NCBI GenBank assembly: GCA_904501855.1
Contig: CAJGCI010000007.1
Location: 1 to 28,464 of the forward strand
Origin: Oscillospiraceae bacterium
GTDB lineage: Bacteria > Bacillota > Clostridia > Oscillospirales > Oscillospiraceae
DNA: 28,464 nt
Direction: 5' to 3'
Shown: one piece after another, positions 1 through 7,661 of the stretch
Numbering within the stretch: the stretch's first letter is position 1
How the letters are laid out: each line of letters starts with the position of its first letter
Notes under the pieces: generated by a model
Seen by the model: only the letters and a program-made list of their open reading frames with translations
Databases searched by the model: none
Told to the model about the DNA's origin: nothing
Position numbers and translations under genes: made by a program

Positions 1-63
1 ACCAACCGGGACGGTCATGACATGAACAAATTTTTTAAGGAACTGTTTACGGACCGGCACTAG
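1..63 (+). CDS. C-terminal end of an unidentified protein (partial)
   Basis: Reading frame 1 is open from the window edge to a TAG at 61-63, giving 20 residues ending KELFTDRH. The composition is polar and charged. It ends 39 bases before the cstA start with no terminator between, so it is probably the upstream member of a cstA operon. LytTR-type response regulators often precede CstA/BtsT-like transporters in Bacillota, but too little is visible to make that call. Confidence 0.5.
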   Translation, partial: TNRDGHDMNKFFKELFTDRH

Positions 64-102
64 CCCGCAAACAGCAAAAAAGCAATTAAGGAGTGAAAAA
101 GC

Positions 103-1833
103 GTGAGTGCAATACTGATTCTTGTTATTGCTGTCGTTGTCCTTGCCATCGGCTATGTATGCTACGGTGGCTGGCTGGCGAAGCAGTGGGGCGTCGATCC
201 CAACCGGGAGACTCCGTCCCATTCCAACTATGACGGCAAGGATTATGTTCCTGCCAACCCCGCAGTTCTGATGGGACATCACTTCTCGTCCATCGCCGGC
301 GCAGGCCCGATCAACGGACCGATCCAGGCTGCGGTGTTCGGATGGGTTCCCGTCCTTCTGTGGGTCGTCATCGGCGGCATCTTCTTTGGTGGTATGCATG
401 ACTTTGGTGCACTGTTTGCATCCATTCGTCACGGCGGAAGATCCATCGGCGAAGTCATCGGTGATACCATGGGTGTAAGATCGAAACGTCTGTTTATCGT
501 CTTTGCCCTGGCGGTTCTGATTCTTGTCATCGCATCCTTCACCTCTGTTGTGGCAGGTACCTTTACCTCTGTCGCTCCGGAAGGCGAAGCAGCTCTTCCC
601 GCTGTCACCAGCGGTCTGGCCAATGTTTCCGCAAACGCAGCAACTGCAATGACTTCCCTGCTGTTCATCGTACTGGCCTTCATTTTCGGATTCTTCGTTT
701 ACCGCAAGAATTTCCCCATCGGTCCTGCCACCATCATCGGTGTCCTGGGCGTTATCGGGATCGTTATTCTCGGTCTGAACGTTGGTCTGAACTTCAACCG
801 TACTTTCTGGGTCGCTTTCGTTGCAGTGTACATCACTGTGGCTTCTCTGCTTCCTGTCTGGATGCTGCTGCAGCCCCGTGACTATCTGTCTTCCTTCCTG
901 CTTTACGGCATGATGATTCTTGCCGTCGTAGGTATCTTCGGTTCCAACATGAATGTGGAACTTCCCGCCTACACCGGATGGAAGCTTGCCAACGGCAACA
1001 TGCTTTTCCCGACCCTGTTCATTACTGTTGCATGCGGCGCATGCTCCGGTTTCCACGCACTGATCGCTTCCGGTACTACTGGCAAACAGCTGAACAGCGA
1101 ACGTGACGCCAAGCCCATCGGTTACGGTGCTATGATCGTCGAGTCTGCTCTGGCAGTCGTCGCACTGATCGCAGTCGGTGTCGTCAGCAAACAGGTCGAC
1201 GTTTTCGGCGGCGAGGGCTTCACCATGAACGCACCTCCCACCATTTTTGCCGGCGGTATTGCGACCATGGTCGCTTCCTTCGCAGGTGAAAAATCCTACA
1301 GCGTCGTCTATACTCTTCTGACGCTTGCCGTTTCTGTTTTCGCACTGACTTCTCTGGACTCCGGCACCCGTCTGGCCCGGTACATGTTCAGTGAGCTGTT
1401 CATTCCCGAAGGACAGAAGTATTCCGACCTCAAGGGTGTTCGCAAGTTCTTTGCCAATCCTCTTGTCGGCACGCTTCTCATGGTCATCGTCGGCTGCAGC
1501 TTCGGCTATCTGCAGCTCAGCCAGATCTGGGGCGTGTTCGGTGCTGCCAACCAGCTGCTGGCCGGTATCGCCATGCTGGCAGTTGCCACCTGGCTCGGCG
1601 AAGTGGGCAAGAACAACAAGATGTTCTACTTCCCAATGGCATTCATGCTGGTGGCTACCATCACCTCTCTGTGCCTGACCATCATGGCCAAGATCAACCT
1701 CATCGGTGCCAACGGCGCCATGTGGGGCGACTGGTTCCAGATGATCTGGTCTGCCGTTCTGGTGATCCTGGCAGTCATCCTGGTTGTTTCTGCAATCAAG
1801 ACTCTGTCCAAACAGAAGAAAGCCAAAGCCTGA
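103..1833 (+). CDS. cstA: CstA-family carbon starvation / pyruvate or peptide transporter
   Basis: Integral membrane protein of 576 residues with hydrophobic segments along its whole length, roughly 14-16 by eye. The N-terminus has the CstA signature region around residues 45-80 (YVPANPAVLMGHHFSSIAGA), followed by GPI and the MHDFGALFASIRHGGRSIG block. Mid-protein there is the conserved ACGACSGFHALIASGTTGKQ stretch, and later FGAANQLLAGIAMLA. Known relatives, E. coli CstA and BtsT, import pyruvate and possibly peptides when preferred carbon is exhausted. The start is GTG at 103, chosen because AAGGAG at 88-93 lies nine bases upstream. It is probably co-transcribed with the partial gene before it and ends at a strong terminator. 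The family is certain; the substrate is inferred. Confidence 0.93.
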   Translation: MSAILILVIAVVVLAIGYVCYGGWLAKQWGVDPNRETPSHSNYDGKDYVPANPAVLMGHHFSSIAGAGPINGPIQAAVFGWVPVLLWVVIGGIFFGGMHDFGALFASIRHGGRSIGEVIGDTMGVRSKRLFIVFALAVLILVIASFTSVVAGTFTSVAPEGEAALPAVTSGLANVSANAATAMTSLLFIVLAFIFGFFVYRKNFPIGPATIIGVLGVIGIVILGLNVGLNFNRTFWVAFVAVYITVASLLPVWMLLQPRDYLSSFLLYGMMILAVVGIFGSNMNVELPAYTGWKLANGNMLFPTLFITVACGACSGFHALIASGTTGKQLNSERDAKPIGYGAMIVESALAVVALIAVGVVSKQVDVFGGEGFTMNAPPTIFAGGIATMVASFAGEKSYSVVYTLLTLAVSVFALTSLDSGTRLARYMFSELFIPEGQKYSDLKGVRKFFANPLVGTLLMVIVGCSFGYLQLSQIWGVFGAANQLLAGIAMLAVATWLGEVGKNNKMFYFPMAFMLVATITSLCLTIMAKINLIGANGAMWGDWFQMIWSAVLVILAVILVVSAIKTLSKQKKAKA

Positions 1834-1855
1834 TTAAACTGTTGATCAAGTTTTA

Positions 1856-1892
1856 CGGGGTTCCCGATCCGGGAACCCCGTTTTTCTTTTTG
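1856..1892 (+). terminator. Rho-independent terminator of cstA
   Basis: A perfect 10-bp stem, 1856-1865 pairing with 1871-1880, encloses a five-base loop GATCC. A T-rich run (TTTTTCTTTTTG) follows at once. Confidence 0.95.
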
Positions 1893-1910
1893 TTTCGTTC
1901 ATGACGATAA

Positions 1911-1954
1911 CTTTCACATTTTTTTCATTTTTATCCTTAATTATGCGGTATAAT
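1911..1954 (+). promoter_or_regulatory. Promoter of the response regulator operon with an 11-bp direct repeat
   Basis: A consensus -10 TATAAT lies at 1949-1954, predicting a transcript start near 1961. There is no good -35. Instead two similar 11-base units, CTTTCACATTT at 1911-1921 and TTTTCATTTTT at 1922-1932, occupy the -35 region. OmpR/PhoB-family regulators bind 11-bp-spaced direct repeats and PhoB-type sites contain CTGTCA-like cores, so this may be a self-activation site. The -10 is seen; the regulator site is inference. Confidence 0.55.
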
Positions 1955-1994
1955 AAAGCTGTAAATGAATTTTAGGCAGAAAGCCATTTTGTCG

Positions 1995-2034
1995 TCCGGT
2001 GTTCCTTCACGGAAACACACCGTAGCACACCGGA
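1995..2034 (+). promoter_or_regulatory. Structured leader upstream of the response regulator
   Basis: TCCGGTGT at 1995-2002 is complementary to ACACCGGA at 2027-2034. The core CGGTGT (1997-2002) can also pair with a second copy of ACACCG at 2017-2022, so two exclusive hairpins are possible in the roughly 100-base leader. The same three hexamers could instead be DNA sites for a regulator. Confidence 0.4.
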
Positions 2035-2064
2035 TACTACAGTCCCTTCAGGAGGCACGAAGTT

Positions 2065-2751
2065 ATGAGTAAAAAAGCACTGGTCGTTGAGGACGACAGC
2101 AATATTGCAGAGCTGCTCCGCCTTTACCTCGGCAAGGACGGATTTGAAGTCTCCATAGCGCAGGACGGCGGCAAGGCAGTAGGTATGTTCGAATCTCTCC
2201 AGCCGGATATCGTCCTGCTGGATATCATGCTTCCCATCATGGATGGGTGGCAGGTTTGCTCCGAGATCCGCAAAACATCCAAGGTTCCTATCATCATGCT
2301 CACTGCAAAGGGCGAGACGATGGACAAGATCAACGGTCTTGAGATGGGTGCCGACGACTACATTACGAAACCCTTTGAAGTGAAGGAACTGATTGCCCGT
2401 GTCCATGCGGTCATGCGCCGTTCCAATGACGAGGAAGTATCCAAAGAACACAAGCTGGAGTTTGACAAGCTGGTCATCAACCTGGATTCTTACGAACTCA
2501 TCGTAGACGGCAACAAAATCGACACGCCGCCGAAAGAGATGGAACTGCTCTATCATCTGGCAAGCATGCCCAACCGTGTATTTACCAGAAATCAGCTCCT
2601 GGACGAAGTTTGGGGATTTGATTATTTCGGTGATTCCCGCACTGTGGACGTTCATATCAAGCGTCTTCGCGAGAAACTGGAAGGTGTTTCGGACAAATGG
2701 TCTCTGAAAACCGTTTGGGGTGTCGGCTACAAATTTGACGTTGAGGACTGA
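2065..2751 (+). CDS. OmpR/PhoB-family response regulator
   Basis: Cytoplasmic transcription factor of 228 residues. The receiver domain spans about 1-120: the acidic pair is ED-D at 9-11, the phospho-acceptor is D53 in LLDIMLP, the conserved Thr is T80 in IMLTAK and the Lys is K102 in TKPFE. A winged-helix DNA-binding domain follows at about 130-226, with the typical RTVDVHIKRLREKLE recognition helix and a VWGVGYKF wing. AGGAGG at 2050-2055 fixes the ATG at 2065. The stop is followed after five bases by the kinase start, so the two form a co-transcribed pair, with the HtrA-like protease as third gene. The family is certain; the signal and targets are not shown, though the linked protease suggests an envelope or secretion stress system. 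Confidence 0.95.
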   Translation: MSKKALVVEDDSNIAELLRLYLGKDGFEVSIAQDGGKAVGMFESLQPDIVLLDIMLPIMDGWQVCSEIRKTSKVPIIMLTAKGETMDKINGLEMGADDYITKPFEVKELIARVHAVMRRSNDEEVSKEHKLEFDKLVINLDSYELIVDGNKIDTPPKEMELLYHLASMPNRVFTRNQLLDEVWGFDYFGDSRTVDVHIKRLREKLEGVSDKWSLKTVWGVGYKFDVED

Positions 2752-2756
2752 ACACG

Positions 2757-4193
2757 TTGAAACGGAATACCATCTATTTTAAGAGCTTTCTGGCCACCGC
2801 AGCCTTGGTCATTGTATCCTTTCTCATGCTGGGGGTGGCCTTTTTTATTCTGGGACGGTCTTTCATCATCAATGATTACCGCAACCGGATGGACGCGAAT
2901 GCAGATGAGGTGGTACATACCGCGTCTGCCATGTATCAGACCGACGGTCTGAACAACTGGGAGCTTCGTTTCGTCATCAGCTCTATGGCGGCAAGTTCCG
3001 GCAATCATATCTTTATCGCCAATTCCGAGGGCACCGTTATTCTCTGCTCGGACAAGGAACTGGTATGCGAACACATCGGCAAGCAGATCTCCCCCATGAC
3101 CCTGGCACTCATCGACCGTGCCGGAGACATGGATCAGATCACGACGCTGGACGGGTTCTATCCCGGAACCCGGTTTGTGGTGGGAAAGCCCATCCTTTCG
3201 GATGATACCACCATCGGATACGTGTTCCTTTCCAGCAACACAACGTCCATTATGGGAGCGTATCGTGCCTTCATCGGAGTCATGCTGGCCGTAATGGCGG
3301 CCGTGATTCTGTTTGCACTTCTCCTGTCTCTGTTCTTCTCCAAAAAGCTCTCCGAGCCGCTGGAAGATATGGTCACGGCAACACGCCGCTTTTCTCACGG
3401 AGATTTCTCCACCCGTATCGATTATCAGGGAAACCAGTCCGATGAGATCACCGTACTGGTGGATTCCTTTAATGAAATGGCGGAGTCTCTCGAGAAAACG
3501 GAGATCCGGCGTCAGGAGTTTATTTCCAACATATCCCACGAACTGCGCACCCCCATGACCACCATTACAGGGTTTGCGGAAGGGATCCTGGACGGGACCA
3601 TCCCTCAGGAAGAACAGAACAAGTATCTGACTTCCATCGTGGATGAGACCCGCCGGCTGACCCGTCTCGTACGGAACATGCTGGATTCCTCTCAGGTGCA
3701 GGCAAAAGTCACCGATAAGACCCGTCGTAAAGATTTTGACCTTACGGAACTGATCCTGCAGAATCTGCTGAGCTTTGAGATGCGCATGGAAGAGCGGCAT
3801 CTGGATATCAACCTGCAGCTTCCGGAAGATCACATCTTCGTTCATGCCGATCCCGATGCCATTACTCAGGTCATATACAATCTGGTGGATAACGCCATCA
3901 AGTTTTCCTATGAAAACACGGTCCTTGCGGTCCTGCTTTACAAGAAGGACAACAAGGCATATGTCAGCATCAAAGACCGGGGCGAAACGATCCCTCCGGA
4001 GGACCTTCCGTACATTTTCGACCGCTTCCATAAATCCGATCGTTCCCGCAGTCTGGATAAAGACGGCGTGGGGCTTGGCCTGTATCTGGTGAAAACGATC
4101 ATCGAAGGCCATGACGAAGACATTGCCGTGAACAGCAGAGACGGTGTAACAGAATTTGTTTTCACGCTGCCGCTGGCAGAAGAGTCGCATTAA
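2757..4193 (+). CDS. Membrane sensor histidine kinase
   Basis: 478 residues, presumably paired with the preceding response regulator. Membrane segments lie at about 12-34 and 168-194, with an extracytoplasmic sensor region of about 130 residues between them. HAMP follows at about 195-248. The dimerisation/phospho-acceptor helix has ISHELRTP with H261. The ATPase domain shows the N box NLVDNA (N379), the G1 box DRG (407-409), the F box and the G2 box DGVGLGLYLVK (436-446). The start is TTG at 2757, supported by GAGG at 2743-2746 ten bases upstream; the first residues MKRNTIYF lead straight into the first membrane helix. The sensor region has a cysteine pair C97/C104, the only cysteines there, which could form a disulfide. 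The stimulus is unknown. Confidence 0.94.
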   Translation: MKRNTIYFKSFLATAALVIVSFLMLGVAFFILGRSFIINDYRNRMDANADEVVHTASAMYQTDGLNNWELRFVISSMAASSGNHIFIANSEGTVILCSDKELVCEHIGKQISPMTLALIDRAGDMDQITTLDGFYPGTRFVVGKPILSDDTTIGYVFLSSNTTSIMGAYRAFIGVMLAVMAAVILFALLLSLFFSKKLSEPLEDMVTATRRFSHGDFSTRIDYQGNQSDEITVLVDSFNEMAESLEKTEIRRQEFISNISHELRTPMTTITGFAEGILDGTIPQEEQNKYLTSIVDETRRLTRLVRNMLDSSQVQAKVTDKTRRKDFDLTELILQNLLSFEMRMEERHLDINLQLPEDHIFVHADPDAITQVIYNLVDNAIKFSYENTVLAVLLYKKDNKAYVSIKDRGETIPPEDLPYIFDRFHKSDRSRSLDKDGVGLGLYLVKTIIEGHDEDIAVNSRDGVTEFVFTLPLAEESH

Positions 4194-4213
4194 TTGCAGA
4201 TGAAGGTGATTCC

Positions 4214-5467
4214 ATGATGAATGAACCGAATAATGAAAGAGGCTGGTATGCCGCCGCCGTGGAGCCCCAGCCGGTTCGAAAGAAAAAGAAACGCTGGATC
4301 TTTCCACTGGTCCTGCTGGGCGTTCTTCTGTGTATCGCCCTTCTCGCCGGTCTGGCCTTCCGCACCTCGTCTGATTACGGGATCAGTGACGGAGATGAAT
4401 ATGCCGGCGAGGATTACCCCGGCAACTGGCATGATTATTTCGATCAGTTTTTTGACAGTGCTTCCGTCGGTTCCGATGCCGTCAGCGTCGACATCGAGAC
4501 TGCAGATTATACCGGAGACTATCACATGACTCTGGATCCTGCGCCGACTGCTGCGATTCCTCTTACAGATCTTTATCAGAAGTGCATCCCCTCCGTCGTT
4601 TCCGTTGAGGGAACTACCAAAGGGAAACAGGGAATCTATTTCGGAACCGGCATCATCATTTCTTCTGACGGGCTGATCGTGACCAACACCCATATCATTG
4701 AAGACTGCAGCAAGGTTACGGTCACTACCCAGGACGGAACGAAATATGATGCAACTCTCATCGGTGCCGACGGCATCAGTGATATCTCCGTTCTGAAGAT
4801 CGATGCGGATGGTCTTGTTCCTGCCTCTTTTGCCGACTCCAGCCAGCTGAAGGTCGGTTCCGACTGTGTTGCCATCGGCAATCCGGTCAGCAGCAAACTG
4901 ACCGGGACCATGACCAACGGGATCATTTCCGCCATTGACCGCGATATAACCAGTAATGGTCATTCCATGACGCTAATTCAGACCAACGCCGCGATCAATG
5001 AAGGAAACTCCGGAGGTCCCCTTCTGGATCTGTCCGGACGGGTAATCGGCATTACCAACATGAAAGCCATGTCCTCGAAAACCACGGTGGAAGGCATTGG
5101 TTTTGCCATTCCCTCCTCTACCGTCTTTGAAGTCGTTACACAGCTTCTTGAAAACGGTCATGTCACGGGACGGCCTACCATCGGAATCATCGTTTCACCG
5201 GTAGGAGAAGAGCTGTCCGACCATTATGACATTCCTCAGGGTCTGTATATCTCCGCAGTAAACAAGGGATCTGATGCGGAAAAACAGGGCTTGAAAGCCG
5301 GTGATATCCTCACGGCTGTAAATGGCACTCCCATCACGACGAACGACGAAGTGACCGCGATCAAAAACACGATGCAGGCGGGAGACTCCATCCATCTCAC
5401 CATTTGGAGAGACGGGACCACCCTGGAGTTCGATGTCACCTTGACAGAAGCCTCCAGCCTGAACTGA
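4214..5467 (+). CDS. HtrA/DegP-like membrane-anchored serine protease with PDZ domain
   Basis: 417 residues, about the size of Gram-positive HtrA proteins. A short cytoplasmic lysine-rich tail (KKKKR at 23-27) precedes one membrane helix at about 28-48 and an acidic linker to about 115. The trypsin-like domain at about 116-315 has the triad H160 (TNTHIIED), D190 (GISDISVLKI) and S266 (NEGNSGGPL). One PDZ domain at about 322-412 includes KQGLKAGDILTAVNG. AAGGTGA at 4203-4209 supports the ATG at 4214. It acts outside the membrane, degrading or refolding misfolded secreted proteins. It lies 20 bases after the kinase and is followed by a terminator, so it is the last gene of the regulator-kinase-protease operon, reminiscent of CssRS control of htrA in Bacillus. 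Confidence 0.94.
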   Translation: MMNEPNNERGWYAAAVEPQPVRKKKKRWIFPLVLLGVLLCIALLAGLAFRTSSDYGISDGDEYAGEDYPGNWHDYFDQFFDSASVGSDAVSVDIETADYTGDYHMTLDPAPTAAIPLTDLYQKCIPSVVSVEGTTKGKQGIYFGTGIIISSDGLIVTNTHIIEDCSKVTVTTQDGTKYDATLIGADGISDISVLKIDADGLVPASFADSSQLKVGSDCVAIGNPVSSKLTGTMTNGIISAIDRDITSNGHSMTLIQTNAAINEGNSGGPLLDLSGRVIGITNMKAMSSKTTVEGIGFAIPSSTVFEVVTQLLENGHVTGRPTIGIIVSPVGEELSDHYDIPQGLYISAVNKGSDAEKQGLKAGDILTAVNGTPITTNDEVTAIKNTMQAGDSIHLTIWRDGTTLEFDVTLTEASSLN

Positions 5468-5477
5468 ACAAGAGGAC

Positions 5478-5510
5478 GACCCTATCCCCGTCCGGGATAG
5501 GGTCTTTTTT
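5478..5510 (+). terminator. Rho-independent terminator of the htrA operon
   Basis: A perfect 11-bp stem, 5478-5488 with 5494-5504, has a CGTCC loop and is followed by six T. Confidence 0.95.
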
Positions 5511-5522
5511 ATGTTAGGCGAT

Positions 5523-5551
5523 TTGAACGACTTTTACGGATATGCTATACT
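5523..5551 (+). promoter_or_regulatory. Promoter of apbE, placed for a leaderless transcript
   Basis: TTGAAC at 5523-5528, a 17-base spacer, and TATACT at 5546-5551. With the usual seven-base offset the first transcribed base is 5558, which is the A of the apbE ATG. There is no ribosome binding site upstream of that ATG. Confidence 0.7.
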
Positions 5552-5557
5552 TGCCTC

Positions 5558-6634
5558 ATGAAAAACTTCAACTTGTCTAGAAAATTCGCGCTGATCCTCT
5601 GCCTGGCCATGCTTTTCTCACTGTGTGCTTGCGGGTCCAGAGAAGAGACTCTCAGCACCGATGATTCCTCCGAAGCCCATAAACAGTTCTTTGCCATGGA
5701 CACCATTATGACAGTCACCGCCTACGGAAAGGGAGGCGATGAGGGTATCGCACAGGTCGTGGAAGAGATCACTGAGATGGACAACACTCTGGATCCCGCG
5801 GTGCGTAACAGCGAAGCATTCAAGATCAACAATGCCCATGGGGGCGCCACACAGGTCTCGGAAGGAATCCTTACGATGCTAAAGCGAGCTAAGGAGATCT
5901 ACGATGACACCGACGGTGCTCTGGATCTCAGCACTTACCCGCTTTCTCAGCTATGGGGCTTTATCGATCTGGATGTGGAGAATCACGAGGAAGGCAATGT
6001 TCCCTCGGAGGAACAAATTCAGGAAAAACTGAAACTCCTCGGGTTTGATTCTCTGACCATTGAAGATCAGTCCGTGTCCCTTCCCAACGGAACCGAGATC
6101 AGTTTCGGCGCCGTGGCGAAAGGATATGCCTCCGATACTGCAGTAGAGACTCTACGCAGCAGAGGGATTAAAAGTGCCATCGTTTCTCTGGGAGGAAATG
6201 TCCAGACACTCGGTGATACGAAGCCGGACGGTTCTTCCTGGAACGTGGCCGTCCAGGACCCCAATGATCCTTCCGGATATCTGGGACTGCTGGAAGCCGG
6301 TGAGACTGCCATCATCACTTCCGGCAGCTATGAGCGCTATTTTGAGAAAGACGGTGTGCGGTATCACCATATTCTAGACCCGAAAACCGGACGGCCCGCC
6401 GACACCGGTCTGGTCTCCGTCACCATCGTGTGCAGCAGCGGTCTTACCGCAGACGCCCTGTCCACTGCCATGTTTGTCTTGGGAACGGATAAGGCCACCG
6501 AATACTGGAGAGCACATTCCGATGAGTTCCAGATGGTCATGGTGACGACGGACAATCAGGTCCTGTATACCTCTGGCCTGAGCGATAAATTTACCATGAT
6601 TGCAAAAGACTATACTGCTTCCGAGATATCCTGA
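5558..6634 (+). CDS. apbE: ApbE-family FAD:protein FMN transferase (lipoprotein)
   Basis: 358 residues. The enzyme transfers FMN from FAD to a Thr/Ser of extracytoplasmic flavoproteins such as Rnf/Nqr subunits or FMN-binding surface reductases. The N-terminus is a lipoprotein signal with lipobox LCAC, lipidated Cys C25, placing it on the outer face of the membrane. Family motifs: MDTIMTV at 47-53, the region GALDLSTYPLSQLWGF (120-135), FGAVAKGYA (183-191, where most members read LGGIAKGYA), SLGGN (210-214), HHILDPKTG (270-278) and metal-binding LTADALST with D299. The start at 5558 has no Shine-Dalgarno but is needed for a complete signal peptide. It is isolated from htrA by a terminator and has its own promoter. 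The neighbouring Gx-transporter/NusG-II gene on the other strand is a frequent genomic partner of apbE in Clostridia. Confidence 0.93.
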   Translation: MKNFNLSRKFALILCLAMLFSLCACGSREETLSTDDSSEAHKQFFAMDTIMTVTAYGKGGDEGIAQVVEEITEMDNTLDPAVRNSEAFKINNAHGGATQVSEGILTMLKRAKEIYDDTDGALDLSTYPLSQLWGFIDLDVENHEEGNVPSEEQIQEKLKLLGFDSLTIEDQSVSLPNGTEISFGAVAKGYASDTAVETLRSRGIKSAIVSLGGNVQTLGDTKPDGSSWNVAVQDPNDPSGYLGLLEAGETAIITSGSYERYFEKDGVRYHHILDPKTGRPADTGLVSVTIVCSSGLTADALSTAMFVLGTDKATEYWRAHSDEFQMVMVTTDNQVLYTSGLSDKFTMIAKDYTASEIS

Positions 6635-6651
6635 TCCCAGCAAGTGAAGAA

Positions 6652-6689
6652 ATCAGCCTGCAGAATCCTGCAGGCTGATCTTATTTTTC
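6652..6689. terminator. Terminator between convergent apbE and the Gx/NusG-II gene
   Basis: A 12-bp stem, 6652-6663 with 6668-6679, has an AATC loop. On the plus strand it is followed by CTTATTTTTC, a good U-tract for apbE. On the minus strand the hairpin begins right after the stop codon at 6681 and the following tract is only moderately U-rich. Confidence 0.85.
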
Positions 6690-7661
6690 TCTGACAGAAT
6701 CATAGTCCTGTTTTTTCAGATCAAAACCATCCGGTATGGATTTCTCGCTGATAATCTGCAGCGACAGACGGTTCGGGAGACAGGTCACCGGCACGATGTC
6801 CCCTTCCCGGATCGTCCCCTGATGGATACAGATCTTGTCGGGACAGTTTGCCTTTTCCATATGAACACCGTCTTTTTCGATAATGAAGGTGTTCTCTCCT
6901 CCTGTTTCATCATTGCGGATGGTATAGGTTCCGTATTCCTCCACCGGAATCTCATACAGGACTCCGCTGTTCTGAACCACTTCCACATAATACCCGCTTC
7001 GCCCGGAGACATCCTGCGCGTCACTGATGTGAAGACCGAGATGATTCATCACAAGCCATACTCCCACTGCCAGGATCAGGAGAACTCCGATGATCGCAAT
7101 GTCGATGGCCCGGTGATCCTCAAAGGCTTTCGGATTGATATCCTGCTGTCCCCCCGCTCTCTTTAAAGCCCGAAACACCAGTCTTGCCACCAGTCCGGTA
7201 AGCGGACCCATCACAAGTCCCGAGACCACCAACACGGGGAAATATGCCCACACTGCACCGACTCCCAGCATCAGGGATGCCGCGATAATCTGGCCCAGAT
7301 TATGACAGACCGCTCCGGCAGCAGAAACTGCCAGCACGCCCACCTTGGGAACCCGGCAAAGGATCAGCATGGCAATCAGGCTGAGCACACCGCCTGCCAG
7401 AGAGTAGATCATGGCGGAGAAACCTCCGCCGAACATCAGACTGGACAGAAAAACCTTCGCCAGCATCAGCAGAGTCGCTTCCAACGGGCTTCCCATATAG
7501 ACCGCATACAGGAGCACGGTATTGCCGAGCCCCAGCTTGATGCCGGGGATCGCCGGCGCCACCGGGATCAAGTATTCCACATATCCCAGCACCAGCGCCA
7601 GCGCAGTGAGCATGGCAAATCGTGCTACGGTTCTCGTTTTATTTCTCTGATTCTGATTCAT
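6681..7661 (-). CDS. Gx-transporter (Hpre_diP_synt_I) fused to NusG domain II
   Basis: 326 residues combining two domains that are usually separate genes. Residues about 1-165 are a hydrophobic Gx-transporter domain (formerly heptaprenyl diphosphate synthase component I) with GIKLGLGN (40-47) and AAGAVCHNLGQIIAA (114-128). After a basic linker a further membrane helix at about 186-205 anchors an extracytoplasmic NusG domain II (215-312) with its signature NCPDKICIHQGTI (C273, C278) and CLPNRLSLQI (C294). The start is ATG 7661, overlapping the coaX TGA in an ATGA; a longer in-frame start at 7688 is less likely because it would lie deep inside coaX. GGAAG upstream is the likely ribosome site. 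It is co-transcribed with coaX. Function unknown; small-molecule uptake is suggested for the first domain, and the linkage to apbE suggests a role in flavin or redox biology at the membrane. Confidence 0.88.
   Translation of the reverse strand: MNQNQRNKTRTVARFAMLTALALVLGYVEYLIPVAPAIPGIKLGLGNTVLLYAVYMGSPLEATLLMLAKVFLSSLMFGGGFSAMIYSLAGGVLSLIAMLILCRVPKVGVLAVSAAGAVCHNLGQIIAASLMLGVGAVWAYFPVLVVSGLVMGPLTGLVARLVFRALKRAGGQQDINPKAFEDHRAIDIAIIGVLLILAVGVWLVMNHLGLHISDAQDVSGRSGYYVEVVQNSGVLYEIPVEEYGTYTIRNDETGGENTFIIEKDGVHMEKANCPDKICIHQGTIREGDIVPVTCLPNRLSLQIISEKSIPDGFDLKKQDYDSVREK

Noticed and set aside
2727..4307. A 526-codon open frame on the minus strand
   Set aside because: Antisense to the sensor kinase, which has all its catalytic boxes.
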